Shown piece after piece: positions 44,871 to 55,563 of a stretch of 64,000 bases of DNA. Position 1 is the first letter of the stretch. Each line of letters begins with the position of its first letter. The position numbers and the translations under genes were made by a program. The stretch spans positions 9,512,803 through 9,576,802 of the forward strand of contig CM071599.1 of assembly GCA_036435485.1 (NCBI GenBank), given 5' to 3'. The stretch comes from Saposhnikovia divaricata. Taxonomy: Eukaryota; Streptophyta; Magnoliopsida; Apiales; Apiaceae. The notes beneath the pieces were generated by a model. It ran no database searches. It saw only the letters and a program-made list of their open reading frames with translations, and had not been told where the DNA came from.

Positions 44871-45133
44871 TTAATGCCGAGAAAAAGACTGTTACGAGTA
44901 TGAATGTTGTTTATGCTTTGAAGAGGCAGGGGATGACTCTTTATGGATTTGGGGATTAGGCTTATAGTTAGGACGTATCTTTTTAAGGCATTGGAATGGA
45001 TTAGTAGTGTGTAATGTATTGAATTTGAAATTATGTTTCGTTTTTAATTGTGTATTGGATTAGTAGCTTACGTGTTTACGTGTGTGTTATGTCAATCTCT
45101 AGTAGATGATATAAATTGCTTACTGGAGATGTA

Positions 45134-45260
45134 TACCAAACCAAACCAAACATACCCAGTATATCCCGCTCAGAGCAGGGTCTGGGGAGGGTGAGATGTA
45201 CGTAGATCATATCCCTACTTTTAACGGTAGGGAGGCTGTTTCCGTGAAGACCCCCGGCTA
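45134..45260 (-). repeat. Au-SINE-like 3' sequence at the LINE tail
   Basis: On the minus strand: GGAAACAGCCTCCCTACC, then CCCCAGACCCTGCTCTGAG, then GGATATACTGGGTATG and TTTGG repeats. These are the same blocks as the SINE at 30,295-30,490, placed where the LINE 3' UTR ends. No tRNA-like head precedes it. Confidence 0.8.
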
Positions 45261-45584
45261 AGTGCACATTAAGCTAATAGTGTGTGATATTCACAAGGGT
45301 TATCTAAGATTTGAAAAAAGGTCATCGTCATACCTGAGCCCATGGCTTAGAACACATGGGGCTTACCTACCAGGGGATTGACTACTCCGCTCTGCAAAGC
45401 ACTCTGTTCTAAGATGACACCTGACCAAGCGACCTGAAACTAGAAAACAGAAGACAATAAAACGAGAAATGGGAACGAAACAACCGAACTTCTAAGATAA
45501 AGCTAACCGAGACAACCCAACTCTGAGGCTCTCAACCACAGAGCCACTCCCTAAAAGAGAATCCACCACTCTGATCTGGCGCCT

Positions 45585-48010
45585 TCAAGAACACCTATCA
45601 GCGGTCATGTTCTCATTTAAGTTTAAGGCCTTTAAATCCAACCTAAGCTGCTCTTCCCACGACCTCCTCGGTCTACCTCTCCTCCTCACCCCAACAATCG
45701 AAAGACTCTCGACCCTCCTCACTGGGGCTTCAGCTAGCCTCCTACGGACGTGGCCGAACCATCTCAACCTCCATTCCCTTGCTTTCGCAGAAAAAGGCGC
45801 CACCTCAAGCTCGCTCCTAAAGACCACATTCGGGATTCTATCCAACATCGTGCGCCCACAAGACCACCGCAACATCCTCATTTCAGCCGCTTCCAACTTG
45901 CTCTCGAGGGCCTTTTTCGCCGCCCAACACTCCGAACCATATAACATCGCATGGCGGATGACCGATCTATAGAATTTCCCTTTCAACTTTAACGGGACTT
46001 TCTTGTCGCACATCACCCCTGACGCTGCCCTCCACCTTAGCCACCCAGCCTTGATACGATGCGTGACATCGTCTTCAATCTCACCTTCCTTCTGGATGAT
46101 CGAACCCAAATACTTGAACTTATCCGTACGAGGGACGATCTTATCTTCAATCCTAACCTCCACCCCTTCCTCAGTGGCCTCACCACTGAAGTTACACCAG
46201 AGATACTCGGTTTTAGACCGGCTCAGACGGAAGCCTTGGGGCTCCAAAGTAGATCTCCATAACTCCAACTTCTCATTCACCTCCCCCCTCGACTCTGCCA
46301 CTAACACGATATCATCAGCGAAAAGCATGCACCAAGGGACGCCATCTTGAATCCCTCGCGACATGACATCTAGGATAAGGGCGAAAAGAAGAGGACTTAG
46401 GGCCGACCCCTGGTGTAGCCCAATCTCAACAGGGAAAAAACGGGAATCACCAACTGGGGTCCGGACGCAGGAATTAGCTTGGGAGTACATGTCTTGAATC
46501 ACCCTAACGTACGACGATGACACTCTCCTCTCCTCAAGGCTCTTCCAAATAGCTTCACGGGGGATGCTATCATAAGCTTTCTCAAGATCAATGAACACCA
46601 TATGGAGGTCTTTGCGACGATCCCTGAACTTCTCCATAAGGCGTCTGACGAGATGAATGGCCTCGGTCGTCGACCTCCCAGGCATAAAACCAAATTGATT
46701 TTCTAAGATTTCAACTTCTCTTCTAATCCAACATTCAACCACTCTCTCCCAAAGTTTCATAGTATGACTGAGTAATTTAATACCCCGATAGTTACTACAA
46801 CTCTGAGCATCTCCTTTGTTCTTGAAAAAAGGGACCACAATACTACACCTCCATTCAGCTGGCATCTTAGCACCCAAGAGGAGCACATTGAACGCCAACC
46901 TCACCAAGACACAGCCACACCTCGATTGGGATCTGATCCGGACCAACCGCCTTCCCTCTAGCCATCTTTTGAAGGGCCCCCTTGACTTCATCCTTGCTGA
47001 TAAGCTCAAAGGAACCAAGAGAACGCACAGACGAAAGAGAGACCTCTTGCTCCACACCGGCACCACTCCTCCTAGCCTAATTGAAAAGAATATGAAAATA
47101 CGAACTCCACCTCTCCTTAATAGCATCTTCATTCACTAATACTTGGCTTGAATCATCCTTAACAAACTTAACAGAACCCAGGTCGCGCCGCCCTCTCTCC
47201 CTAGCTTTAGCTAGTTTAAAGATAGCGTTCGCTCCTTCCTTGGTATCTAGGCGTTTATACAGCTGCTCATAGGCTTCACCTTTGGCTTTCGCCACAGCTT
47301 TTTTTGCCTCTCGTCTCGCCACCTTGTACGCTTCCATCTTCAGAATCCTCTCCGCCCCTGCACAAAGCGACAAAAGCTCTTTAAAGAGCGCAAGTTTAGC
47401 CTTAACTTTCTTTTGAACCTCCTCGTTCCACCACCACGACTCCTTAAGACCACTGAACTTTCCTGAGGAAACCCCCACCACCTTCTCGCCCACACACCGA
47501 ATAGCCTTCGCCATGTTGGTCCACCTAAAGTTGACATCTCCACCACGCGCAAAACAACCTTCGTTGAGCAGATACTCCCTGAATTCGGCCGCCTTCTCGC
47601 CCTTCAAATCTTTCCAAAGGATTCTTGGTCTAGACTCTCTCGTCCTGCGAACAACTCGACCCCCCATGGATAGATCCATGGCTAACAGACAGTGCTGGGA
47701 AGCACACGCCTCACTGCGGAACACCTTGCAATCCATGCACGTCCTAACATCACGCCTGCGCATAAGTAGGTAATCGATTTGAGTGTTGTGCCCCCCACTA
47801 CTAAAGGTGATGAGGTGCTCAGCTCTCTTCTGAAAAACAGAATTCACAATTACCAACTCTTGGGCAGTAGCAAACTCCAACAACGCGGACCCACCGGCAT
47901 TCCTGACCCCGAAGCCGAAACCCCCATGAGCGCAGAAGGCTATTTGTTTTGGGTTGAAACGTTGTTGGTGTTGGTGTTGTTTCTGTGTGTGTGTGTTTTT
48001 ATCTGTGTAT
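45585..48010 (-). pseudogene. LINE ORF (endonuclease/reverse transcriptase), frameshifted
   Basis: The endonuclease end includes GHNTQIDYLLMRRRD and SQHCLLAMDL. RT motifs include LHMVFIDLEKAYDSIPRE and FADDIVLV. The C-terminal GRPRRSWEEQLRLDL matches RTE proteins. The frame breaks between 47,132 and 46,860, so no full protein is made. Five-prime truncated. Confidence 0.8.
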
Positions 48011-48130
48011 GTTGGGTTGAATAGCAACCTTGTTTTCAAAAGATAGTATTTTTGCAAAAAGATGGTATTTTTGCAAATATAACTTTAAAATAACAGTATT
48101 TTTGCAAAAAATTTTATATGTTAGGGTAAT

Positions 48131-48813
48131 TTTCAAAAAAGCTCTTAATAATTTTGTTTATACTTTGTTATTCTTTTCTTTTTATAATATTAATGTTAGT
48201 TTACTTATATTATTCTATAATTTTTGTTACAGTAATTTTAGTGTTGTGTTGTATTTGATTGTATGATCTAATTTAATGTGTTTAATCTTATGTTTTTGGA
48301 TTTTTTAGAATTTTTGTGTTTTGTTTTTATGACGTGTGTTCGGATAAGTTGTTATATGTGTGTTTTTTAATTTTTAATGTTATGTGTTTTCATATTATGT
48401 AATTTTATTTGTTTTTAAGTTTTTCATCTTCGGTATTGTTTTATTGTGTGTTATGTTATTTTTCATGTGTATTATATTATTGTTGTGTGTTAAATAATTA
48501 TTATATTTGTTATTTAATTTGTTATATATTTTTTAGTTTAATTATGTTTTTTCTCTTATGTTACGTCACTTGATGTGTGTTTTTTGTTTTCATTGAATGT
48601 AATGTAATTTCTCATGTGTTTTATGTTATGTTGTTGGATGTATAATTCTTTTGTTTTATAAGTTTTCATCCACTATGTTACTATGTTTTACATAATTTTG
48701 TTATGTGTTTATTAATTTTTTTGTGTTTTATAATAAGGTTTTGTTCTTTTATTTACTTTATATGTTCTATAAAATAAAAATTAATTCTTATATATTTTTA
48801 ATTTTATTCTTGT
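48131..48813. other. AT-rich intergenic DNA
   Basis: Very AT-rich, T-heavy on the plus strand, with many TTATGTGTTTT variants. No gene or defined element seen. Confidence 0.5.
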
Positions 48814-48822
48814 TAATTAAAA

Positions 48823-49015
48823 GAGAAAAAGGATCCTGAGATATATCTCAGGGAACTTTTCCTAAGATATATGCAAAATATCCTTTAAATCTTGCTGGGC
48901 CCGCAGGGCTAATTAAAAATCTCTGAATTTACTAAAATACCCATCTTATTTTTATATATAAAAATTATGTATCTCAGGGAACTTACCTGAGATATATCTC
49001 AGGCTCCCTACTCTC
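48823..49015. mobile_element. Mutator-type MITE, 193 bp
   Basis: The terminal inverted repeats share CCTGAGATATATCTCAGG and start GAGA at both ends (one end GAGAAAAAGG, the other GAGAGTAGGG). TAATTAAAA occurs on both sides (48814-48822 and 49016-49024), a 9-bp target duplication as expected for Mutator-like elements. Confidence 0.75.
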
Positions 49016-49079
49016 TAATTAAAATTGAGTATTTTGAGTTAACAAATAAAAAGAATGTAAAATGTTTTTGTTTAGGATG

Positions 49080-49893
49080 TATAATGATATGATTCTACTA
49101 AAATTTAATTAATTACACCCGCTAAAGTAATTACCTAAGCCCAAATCTAGGCATAAGCCCTAAACAGGTCTAATGGGCTGGTATATCGGTCCACAACTCA
49201 TAATAGGCCTAGAGATAAAGATTGGGTCACTAAAACCCACCACCAGGAATCAGTCCAAAGTATTATTAGGTCTGATATTGGAGCAAGCGACCCCGAGTTA
49301 CGGGTCAAGTTCGCCAGCATGTCCCTAGTATGGGATCGCATCACATCTCTCTGCAAGGTCCAGTGAGGCCTAGAATATTCTTATAGTAAATACTCATAGC
49401 TAAAGTCCAGTGAGGTCGCATGAGTAGGATTATCTCTGTCGTGTGGGATCACCTCGTATGAATAAGCCCAGCGGGATCGAATGCGAGGCCACGTAATTTC
49501 CTCAATTAGCCTCGCCAGTGAGGTTATATGATTCTAGCATCATGTTAGCCATAGGTAACCTTTATTGGACCATGGGTCATGAGCAGGATTAATGGATAAA
49601 TCATGACATCCCATAGACGTCTAGTGGATTTGGGCCAAGACGAGCCCACAGAAACCCTAGCCCGTCAGGGTAACTTCTTCTCCAAGAACTACGTATGACT
49701 TGATCCCTATAAATAGGGTACGTAGGCACCTTGTTAAGATTGAGAAACAGTTCACCCCTGAAATATCAACAAACAAGATCGGCCACAAATAATTGCAAAT
49801 CTCCTCCGTGTTCTTCGTGTTTTTAGCAGAATATCCGTATTTTGTTCTGTGATTCCATCAACCTCCATAAATATTGTTATACCAATTTCTCCC
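49080..49893 (+). repeat. LTR fragment or solo LTR of a Tat-type element
   Basis: CTCCAAGAACTACGTATGAC, then CTTGATCCCTATAAATAGGG and TACGTAGG near 49,680-49,735, closely match the promoter region of the Tat LTR at 14,031-14,085. A plausible end CTATAACA lies at 49,893. No internal region follows. The 5' boundary is not resolved and no target duplication was found. Confidence 0.55.
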
Positions 49894-50338
49894 TATAACA
49901 CCTAATTATCAGAGTCTGACAGTTGTTCATTTACATACATTGTCCCGAGTTTTTAAAAATGAGAAAATTGAGCAAATAAATTACTTTCATCTTATTTTTT
50001 TAGTAAAAGTTTTGAAGTGAAAATATGTTTAATTTATATTCACTTTCATTTACTATCATTTCCTTTTAGAACGAAAATGAAACTATTTCACTTAATCTTT
50101 ATTTGCTTTCTTCTTTAATGTAAATGAAACTATTTTATCTAGAATCCACCTAAAATTTAAGTTCTAAATATAAAATATTATTGTAAAGGTTACACTTGAA
50201 AGACTTTATGAATCATGGGATATATATCAGGACTTTTTCATGGTTGAATGGATTTTTGGGCTTGAGGCCCATTCCAGCAGGTGCCTAACTTATAACCAGT
50301 TATTGCTGGTTCCTCCTATCTTTGTGAACTTCAAACTA

Positions 50339-52511
50339 CAGTAAAACCTCTGTAAATTAATACTCGATTAATTAATAATCTCTCTAAATTAATAATTTTG
50401 TCCGGTCCCGACTTGGGCCAGTTCAAAAAATGATCAATTTCGATAAGATAATAAGATAATAATTTTTTTGAAAACCCTGTATAAAAATATGGTCCCAATA
50501 AAACTATAAATTAATAATTCCCTTATATTCATAAAAATATAGCTATTACATCTTTGTAAAATATGATTCAATTGTAGTTTGCTTTTTCTTATAATTTAAA
50601 TCAACATGAAGCTCATCCCTAATCTTCCTTATTGCATCCAAAAGCTCGGGTGTGGTGCTTTCGTGTTGCATCAAAAAGTTATTAAGAATTTTTGATGCCT
50701 TGAGTGCTTCTTTACGTGTAACCGGCTCCAACGGTGTTGTATCGTCTTCAAGATCATCTTCAACACTATTTTCAAGGATGGTGTTTGCAATCTCTTCTAT
50801 ACTCTGGACCTCGGAACATGATTCATTTTCACCCGGATAATCTAACAAGTTATTAACATCCATTTTATTACGATAACCTAGATCATTAATCATCACCTCA
50901 AGTTCATGAATGTATTCTTCCGGAGTTGTATGTTCATTTAAATTGCTCGAAACTTCATCTATGGAACGAATTTTGCAATGTTGAAAGCACCTTGCTATTG
51001 ACTCTTGTTTTACATTTGTCGTCCACGCCGCGACTGCATAATTGATAGCATCCAAAACATTAATCTTTCCTGGATCAGATTGTCCCAACTCATAACCTTC
51101 TAATAACCCACGATAAAATCTCCTGCGATAGTGCATCTTGAAAGCTCTTATAATTCCTGCATCACAAGGTTGGATTTTTGATGTCATGTTAGGTGGCAAG
51201 AAGTACAACTCAACATTTTGTAGTCCTTCAATATTTTTTGGATGTGCTGGACAGTTATCTACCACAAACAAAATTCTTCTGCCTTGCATTTGGCTATCAA
51301 ACCAACGAATGTATTCATCAAAAAGTACACTAGTCATCCAAGCTCTTTTGTTTGCACGATAATGATAATTCAAGCTACCCATGTTAACATTCTTGAAGCA
51401 CCGTGGCTTTGCATACTTTCCAATAATCCATAAAGGAATTTTTTCAGAGCCATCTTCATTGCAACATATAACAACCGTGAGCCTTTCTTTTTCTTGTTTT
51501 CAAACCAGTTTCGTCCATGTTAAAAACATCTTTCATAGGGAACTGGTTTATTTTTTCCCTTATGGACTCCAGTTTCTTCTCCATGTCCTGTACATCAACA
51601 GAACCACTTTCTCCAAAGCAACGAAATGACTTAATACCATGTCTTAACTTGAATTTCTCAAACCAACCTTGAGAAAAAGTGTGCTCCTGATCTTGTTGAG
51701 GGTATAAAATTTTCATGGTCTCTTTTGCCTTCTCTAAAATTAGCTCTCCTGTCATATTAACACTATCTTGGTACTGGAGAAACCATTCATAGAGAACCTT
51801 CTCCATATCTGGATATTTTGCTGGTTTATGTCGCTTAATATCTTTTCTTTTCTCCAAGTAATTAGCTGCAAGATAGTCTGCTGACCTTTTCAGTGTATTT
51901 GATATTGTACCTTGACTAACTTTTAGATGAAACTTATTCTCGAGCCACAACTGGAGATCTCTTTGAGTGCATGATGAATTTTCTCTTTTATATTCACATA
52001 ATGCTTTTCTTGCTTCATCCGTCATTGTTGATTTTGTGACACCTTTTAGATGAGAAGCCATTGTTTTGTTTGTATGATTTTTTCCCCAATCTAGTATATA
52101 CAGTATATATAATATATTTTATGATTACACATACATTGAATACTTTCTATGTAAAATACAATGAATTAAATTAATTCATGTACTTTGAATTTTCCTAATA
52201 TACATTGAATATTTTCTATGTAAAATACAATGAATTTAACTTATACATGGACTTTGAATCTAATATATTGTACATTACATTGACTTTCTAAATTCATATA
52301 CATTGAATTAATTGAATTAAGTATAAAATATAAATTGTACAATTCATTTTATTTAAATTTATGTGAATAAAAATTTAATCAAAAGTTAATTTTGTTTGCT
52401 ACCGAAAATTCTCTATAAATTAATAATTATTAATTTATCGATTAATTAATACCTCTCTAAATTAATAGAATTCTCCGGTCCCAACTATATTAATTTATAG
52501 AGGTTTTACTG
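50339..52511 (-). mobile_element. pogo/Lemi-type DNA transposon, decayed
   Basis: Inverted ends CAGTAAAACCTCTGTAAATT and CAGTAAAACCTCTATAAATT, flanked by TA (50337-50338 and 52512-52513). The 2,173-bp body holds a broken CENP-B-like transposase on the minus strand. The ends match those known for the Arabidopsis Emigrant MITE and its Lemi1 partner. Confidence 0.9.
50546..52061 (-). pseudogene. CENP-B/pogo-like transposase, frameshifted
   Basis: The N-terminal part (52061-51456, about 200 aa) has the CENP-B-type helix-turn-helix DNA-binding regions and FNMDETGL, holding the first catalytic Asp. The C-terminal part (51382-50546, 278 aa) has FVVDNCPAHP (second Asp) and QPCDAGIIRAFK (third Asp), then an acidic tail. 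Just after DETGL a segment typical of the family appears deleted and the frame shifts. The sequence connecting to the second part (ERLTVVICCNEDGSEKIP) is readable only in the other frame. The enzyme would cut and paste the element at TA sites. Not functional as it stands. Confidence 0.85.
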
Positions 52512-52627
52512 TATGCAAAATGTGTCCGGAGTAATGTTCCTAGTTCGATTCAAAATTGTATTGATTTGGATTTGATTTCTTAATAAAATCCCAGCTTTCT
52601 GTCAAAAAAAAAAACTATGCAAAATGG

Positions 52628-52824
52628 AAAATGTTAGATATTCCAAATTAGTATCCAAAATAATTCTCAAATGCTAAGTGTATTATTATAATTGGTCATA
52701 ATAAAATGAACCCCCCCTGCATTTACAACTTTCCCAATCAAAATTTCTCAATCTGTCACGTCAACTACGCCACATCATTCGGGAGTAATTTTTGGATTCC
52801 AATTTGGGATACCTAGCATTACTC
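52628..52824. mobile_element. MITE, first of two related copies
   Basis: Starts AATGTTAGATATTCCAAATT and ends AATTTGGGATACCTAGCATT, imperfect inverted ends. The interior TTACAACTTTCCCAATCAAA and CACGTCAACTACGCCAC recur in the copy at 62,977-63,199. Confidence 0.55.
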
Positions 52825-53009
52825 ATGCAAAATAGTCCCCGACAGACTTCAAATAGCATGTCATCACTGGACTAGGCCCAGCTAGTGGGTACTCGTGGAG
52901 ACTTTGCAAGATTTTTGGATGGGTGATTACTGGGCTGCAGGCTTTCCTTGAAAACATGGCCTGTTAAATTTACAACAGATCCAGAATCAATGATACTCAA
53001 TTTGTTAGT

Positions 53010-54081
53010 ACACGGGTTGGCCAAACCGACCAACCCGATCCAATCCAACCCTATTTTCGACCGATCCAAATCGAGTAATTTCAACCCGAAACAAGGTTGG
53101 GTTAAAAAGATTTTAACCCGACGCTAATGGGTTGGGTATGGATTTTTACTTTTTTAACCCAACCCAGCCAAACCCAACCCGTTTAAAATTTGGATAATCC
53201 ACTAGTCATGTAGTCCAGTCCAGCCCACTAGCCTGTCCATATTTCATTCTATCAGTATCAGCCCATTAGGGTTAGCGTTTAGGTTACATTACATCTCAAC
53301 TACTCACAAAAGTCACTCACATATCACGAAGCCACTCTTTTCTCTTTTCTGTGATTCTGAACTCTCCACTCTATTTCTTCGTTCAAGCACAAATAGGTTT
53401 CAAATCTTTACTCTCTTTTCTTTGTTCTTCTTTAAATTAATAACATATATAGTGATTACTGATTATTTATCTATTTTCTCTGTTCATATAATTTTCTTGA
53501 AGAAGGTATATTATCAAATATATACTTTCTAGAATCTAGATTGAGTTTATTTTCAAAATGCATTATGTTTCTGTTTGTTTTTGTTTATTGCTAATGAATA
53601 TGTATTTATTGTTTTGTAGAGAAAGCAAGTAAGATGAAGGACCAGCCCATAACTAGTAAGAAGAATGTGACAAAAAACATCAATGTCATTGATATGTTTA
53701 TTATGATTTAGTTTGAGTTTTGACTTAGATTGTGAACCTACAAAACTATGTTTAATCAATTTCTTTTCTTGTAGTAAGACTTAAGTTATCTTGATCTATT
53801 CAAGATGGATGCCGTGACTGTAATATTTTTATGATTGTGTTGAATTTGATCCAGTGGAGTAGGCTGGAGAGTTAAGTTTGTTTCCTTTTTATGTATCTTT
53901 TTTTATTGTATAAACAATCCATTTAAACCGACTCAAACTAACTCAACCCGACTTTTAATATATTGGATTGGGTAAAAAAATTATTTTTCACGGGTTGGGT
54001 TGAAAATTTTGAAACCAATTAAAAATGGATTAGGTTGAAATTTTCTTCAAACTCGGCCAACCGACCCATGTACACCCCTAC
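53010..54081. mobile_element. Possible non-autonomous hAT-like element
   Basis: Left end GTACACGGGTTGGCC and right end GGCCAACCGACCCATGTACA mirror each other approximately. Both flanking arms are rich in ACCCAACCC/GGGTTGGGT. TACACGGGT follows the right edge and resembles the left end, so exact borders are unclear. The interior looks like a leader sequence (CTCACAAAAGTCACTCAC). No transposase. Confidence 0.4.
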
Positions 54082-54489
54082 TACACGGGTCCTGAATAGT
54101 GAATATCCAAGTTGGTTTTTATAGTACTCACTTTGTTTTTTTGTCTAATCTTCTTTTTTATTGCAAGTTATTTTGTTTTGCAGAATTATTCAAATGTTTA
54201 TGATACTAATAGTATAAATTTAAATTTTGCCTTCCTTCATCCTCCAATGCTATTGCATTTCAAAAGTTGTATTTCTTTTTTGATTTTATGGAATACGCTA
54301 ATTTTTGAATAAACAATATGTGTGGGGATAATAATCAAATAATCCAGATAATGATTTAATATAAAACTAGTGAGGAAAAACTCATAAACAAAATTCAGTG
54401 GGGAAAAACTCTCAGAGGCAAAAAAGAGAGCCCTCAGGCTCAAGGTTTTTTTTATTAAACATCTTTGTTTATTTACTATGAATGAACAA
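54082..54489. other. Intergenic, no gene seen
   Basis: AT-rich DNA between the hAT-like element and the Helitron. Short ORFs only. Confidence 0.5.
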
Positions 54490-55008
54490 TCTATACTCGT
54501 TATTAAAAGCAGAAACTTCCTTTTAATGGTATGCCACGTTTATCGCGGTCACGGTATGCCATTAAATATTAATTAATTTAATTAATTAAAATTATAATAT
54601 TATATAATAATTTAATTTAATATTGAAATTATATACTGTCTATTAACTAAAAATTGAAATAAAAATCAGGAATATAGTATTACATAAAACTTAGAACTCC
54701 TTTAATTAATATTTAAAAAGTATTTATAATAGATTAATAATAAATACAATTAATAATATAACTACTCTTATATTACTAGAATTAAGTTATGTAAATTTAA
54801 TTAATTAAAATAATAATATTAAATTTTAATTTAATTTAATAGTGAATTTATATACTAGGAGTCTATTAACTAGCAATCGAAATAAAAATCGAAAATATAG
54901 TATTATATACAACTTGGTGCTTCAAGATTTTTTTATTTAAAAAAAATTAAAAATTAGAAATTTAAGATTATTTATCATAATCAGTTCTTCGCACGGGTTA
55001 TCAACTAG
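54490..55008 (+). mobile_element. Non-autonomous Helitron, 519 bp
   Basis: Starts TCTATACTCGTTATTAAAAG and ends CGCACGGGTTATCAACTAG. It is inserted between A (54489) and T (55009), with no target duplication. The TC start, the CACGGG-rich 3' end and the final CTAG before T are Helitron hallmarks. The usual 3' hairpin is degraded. No Rep/helicase. Confidence 0.75.
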
Positions 55009-55228
55009 TATATACTAAAATTAATAAAGTTATATACTAAAATTACAAAAATTGTCTTAAAATCCTAAAATTTCTCTATATTTTCCAAATTCTCATTTCT
55101 AACATTGTTGTACTTATAGTGCTCGACCAATTAAATTTAATTAATTGAATTGATGTTCAATTTCTTAGCACTCCTTCGAGTTGACCGCGAATTTACGAGC
55201 TTTTACAATGACCGAGGATTTTAGATAC

Positions 55229-55441
55229 TCCATCCGTCCCAAAATATGTGTCTTGATTTTTGATTAATCAAATTTTTATTGAAATTTATATGTATTATAT
55301 AATTGGAAAAAAACAAAAAAAAACTTATCATTAAAAAAATACATATAATCTATGTTACAGTGCAACTTTTAGTTTTCAAAAATAATAATTAAATAATTTA
55401 TAATATTTAATCAAAATTGATCCATTTGAGACGGAGGGACA
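55229..55441. mobile_element. Stowaway MITE upstream of TNL3
   Basis: Starts TACTCCATCCGTCCCAAAAT and ends TTTGAGACGGAGGGAC, the classic Stowaway inverted ends. About 213 bp, AT-rich, lying 123 bp upstream of the TNL3 start codon, so probably within its promoter or leader. Confidence 0.85.
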
Positions 55442-55563
55442 ATGTTGAAGTCAACGAAACTAGAACTTCAATAATGATAAGTTTATTGTTAGAAAAGAGA
55501 AACTGCAGTTTTCATCTGTAATTTGCTCATCTTTTCATCCGATCATCATCAAATCCTCTGTCC

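Larger units (their letters stand above)
45130..48010 (-). mobile_element. Decayed RTE-clade LINE, minus strand
   Basis: On the minus strand, the endonuclease C-terminus (48,010-47,077) is followed by reverse transcriptase (47,132-45,585). The 3' UTR ends in repeats of TTTGG near 45,137. The RT carries GRSTTEAIHLVRRLMEK, GLHQGSALSPLLFALILD and FADDIVLVAESR, typical of plant RTE elements. There are at least two frameshifts between endonuclease and RT: the bridging GKAVGPDQIPIEVW lies in a third frame at 47,055-46,867. The 5' end is missing. The last 110 bp match the 3' part of Au SINEs. Confidence 0.85.

Noticed and set aside
45607..47139. Plus-strand frames of 107-121 aa opposite the LINE
   Set aside because: They are shadows of the minus-strand reverse transcriptase, which has FADDIVLV and other RT motifs.
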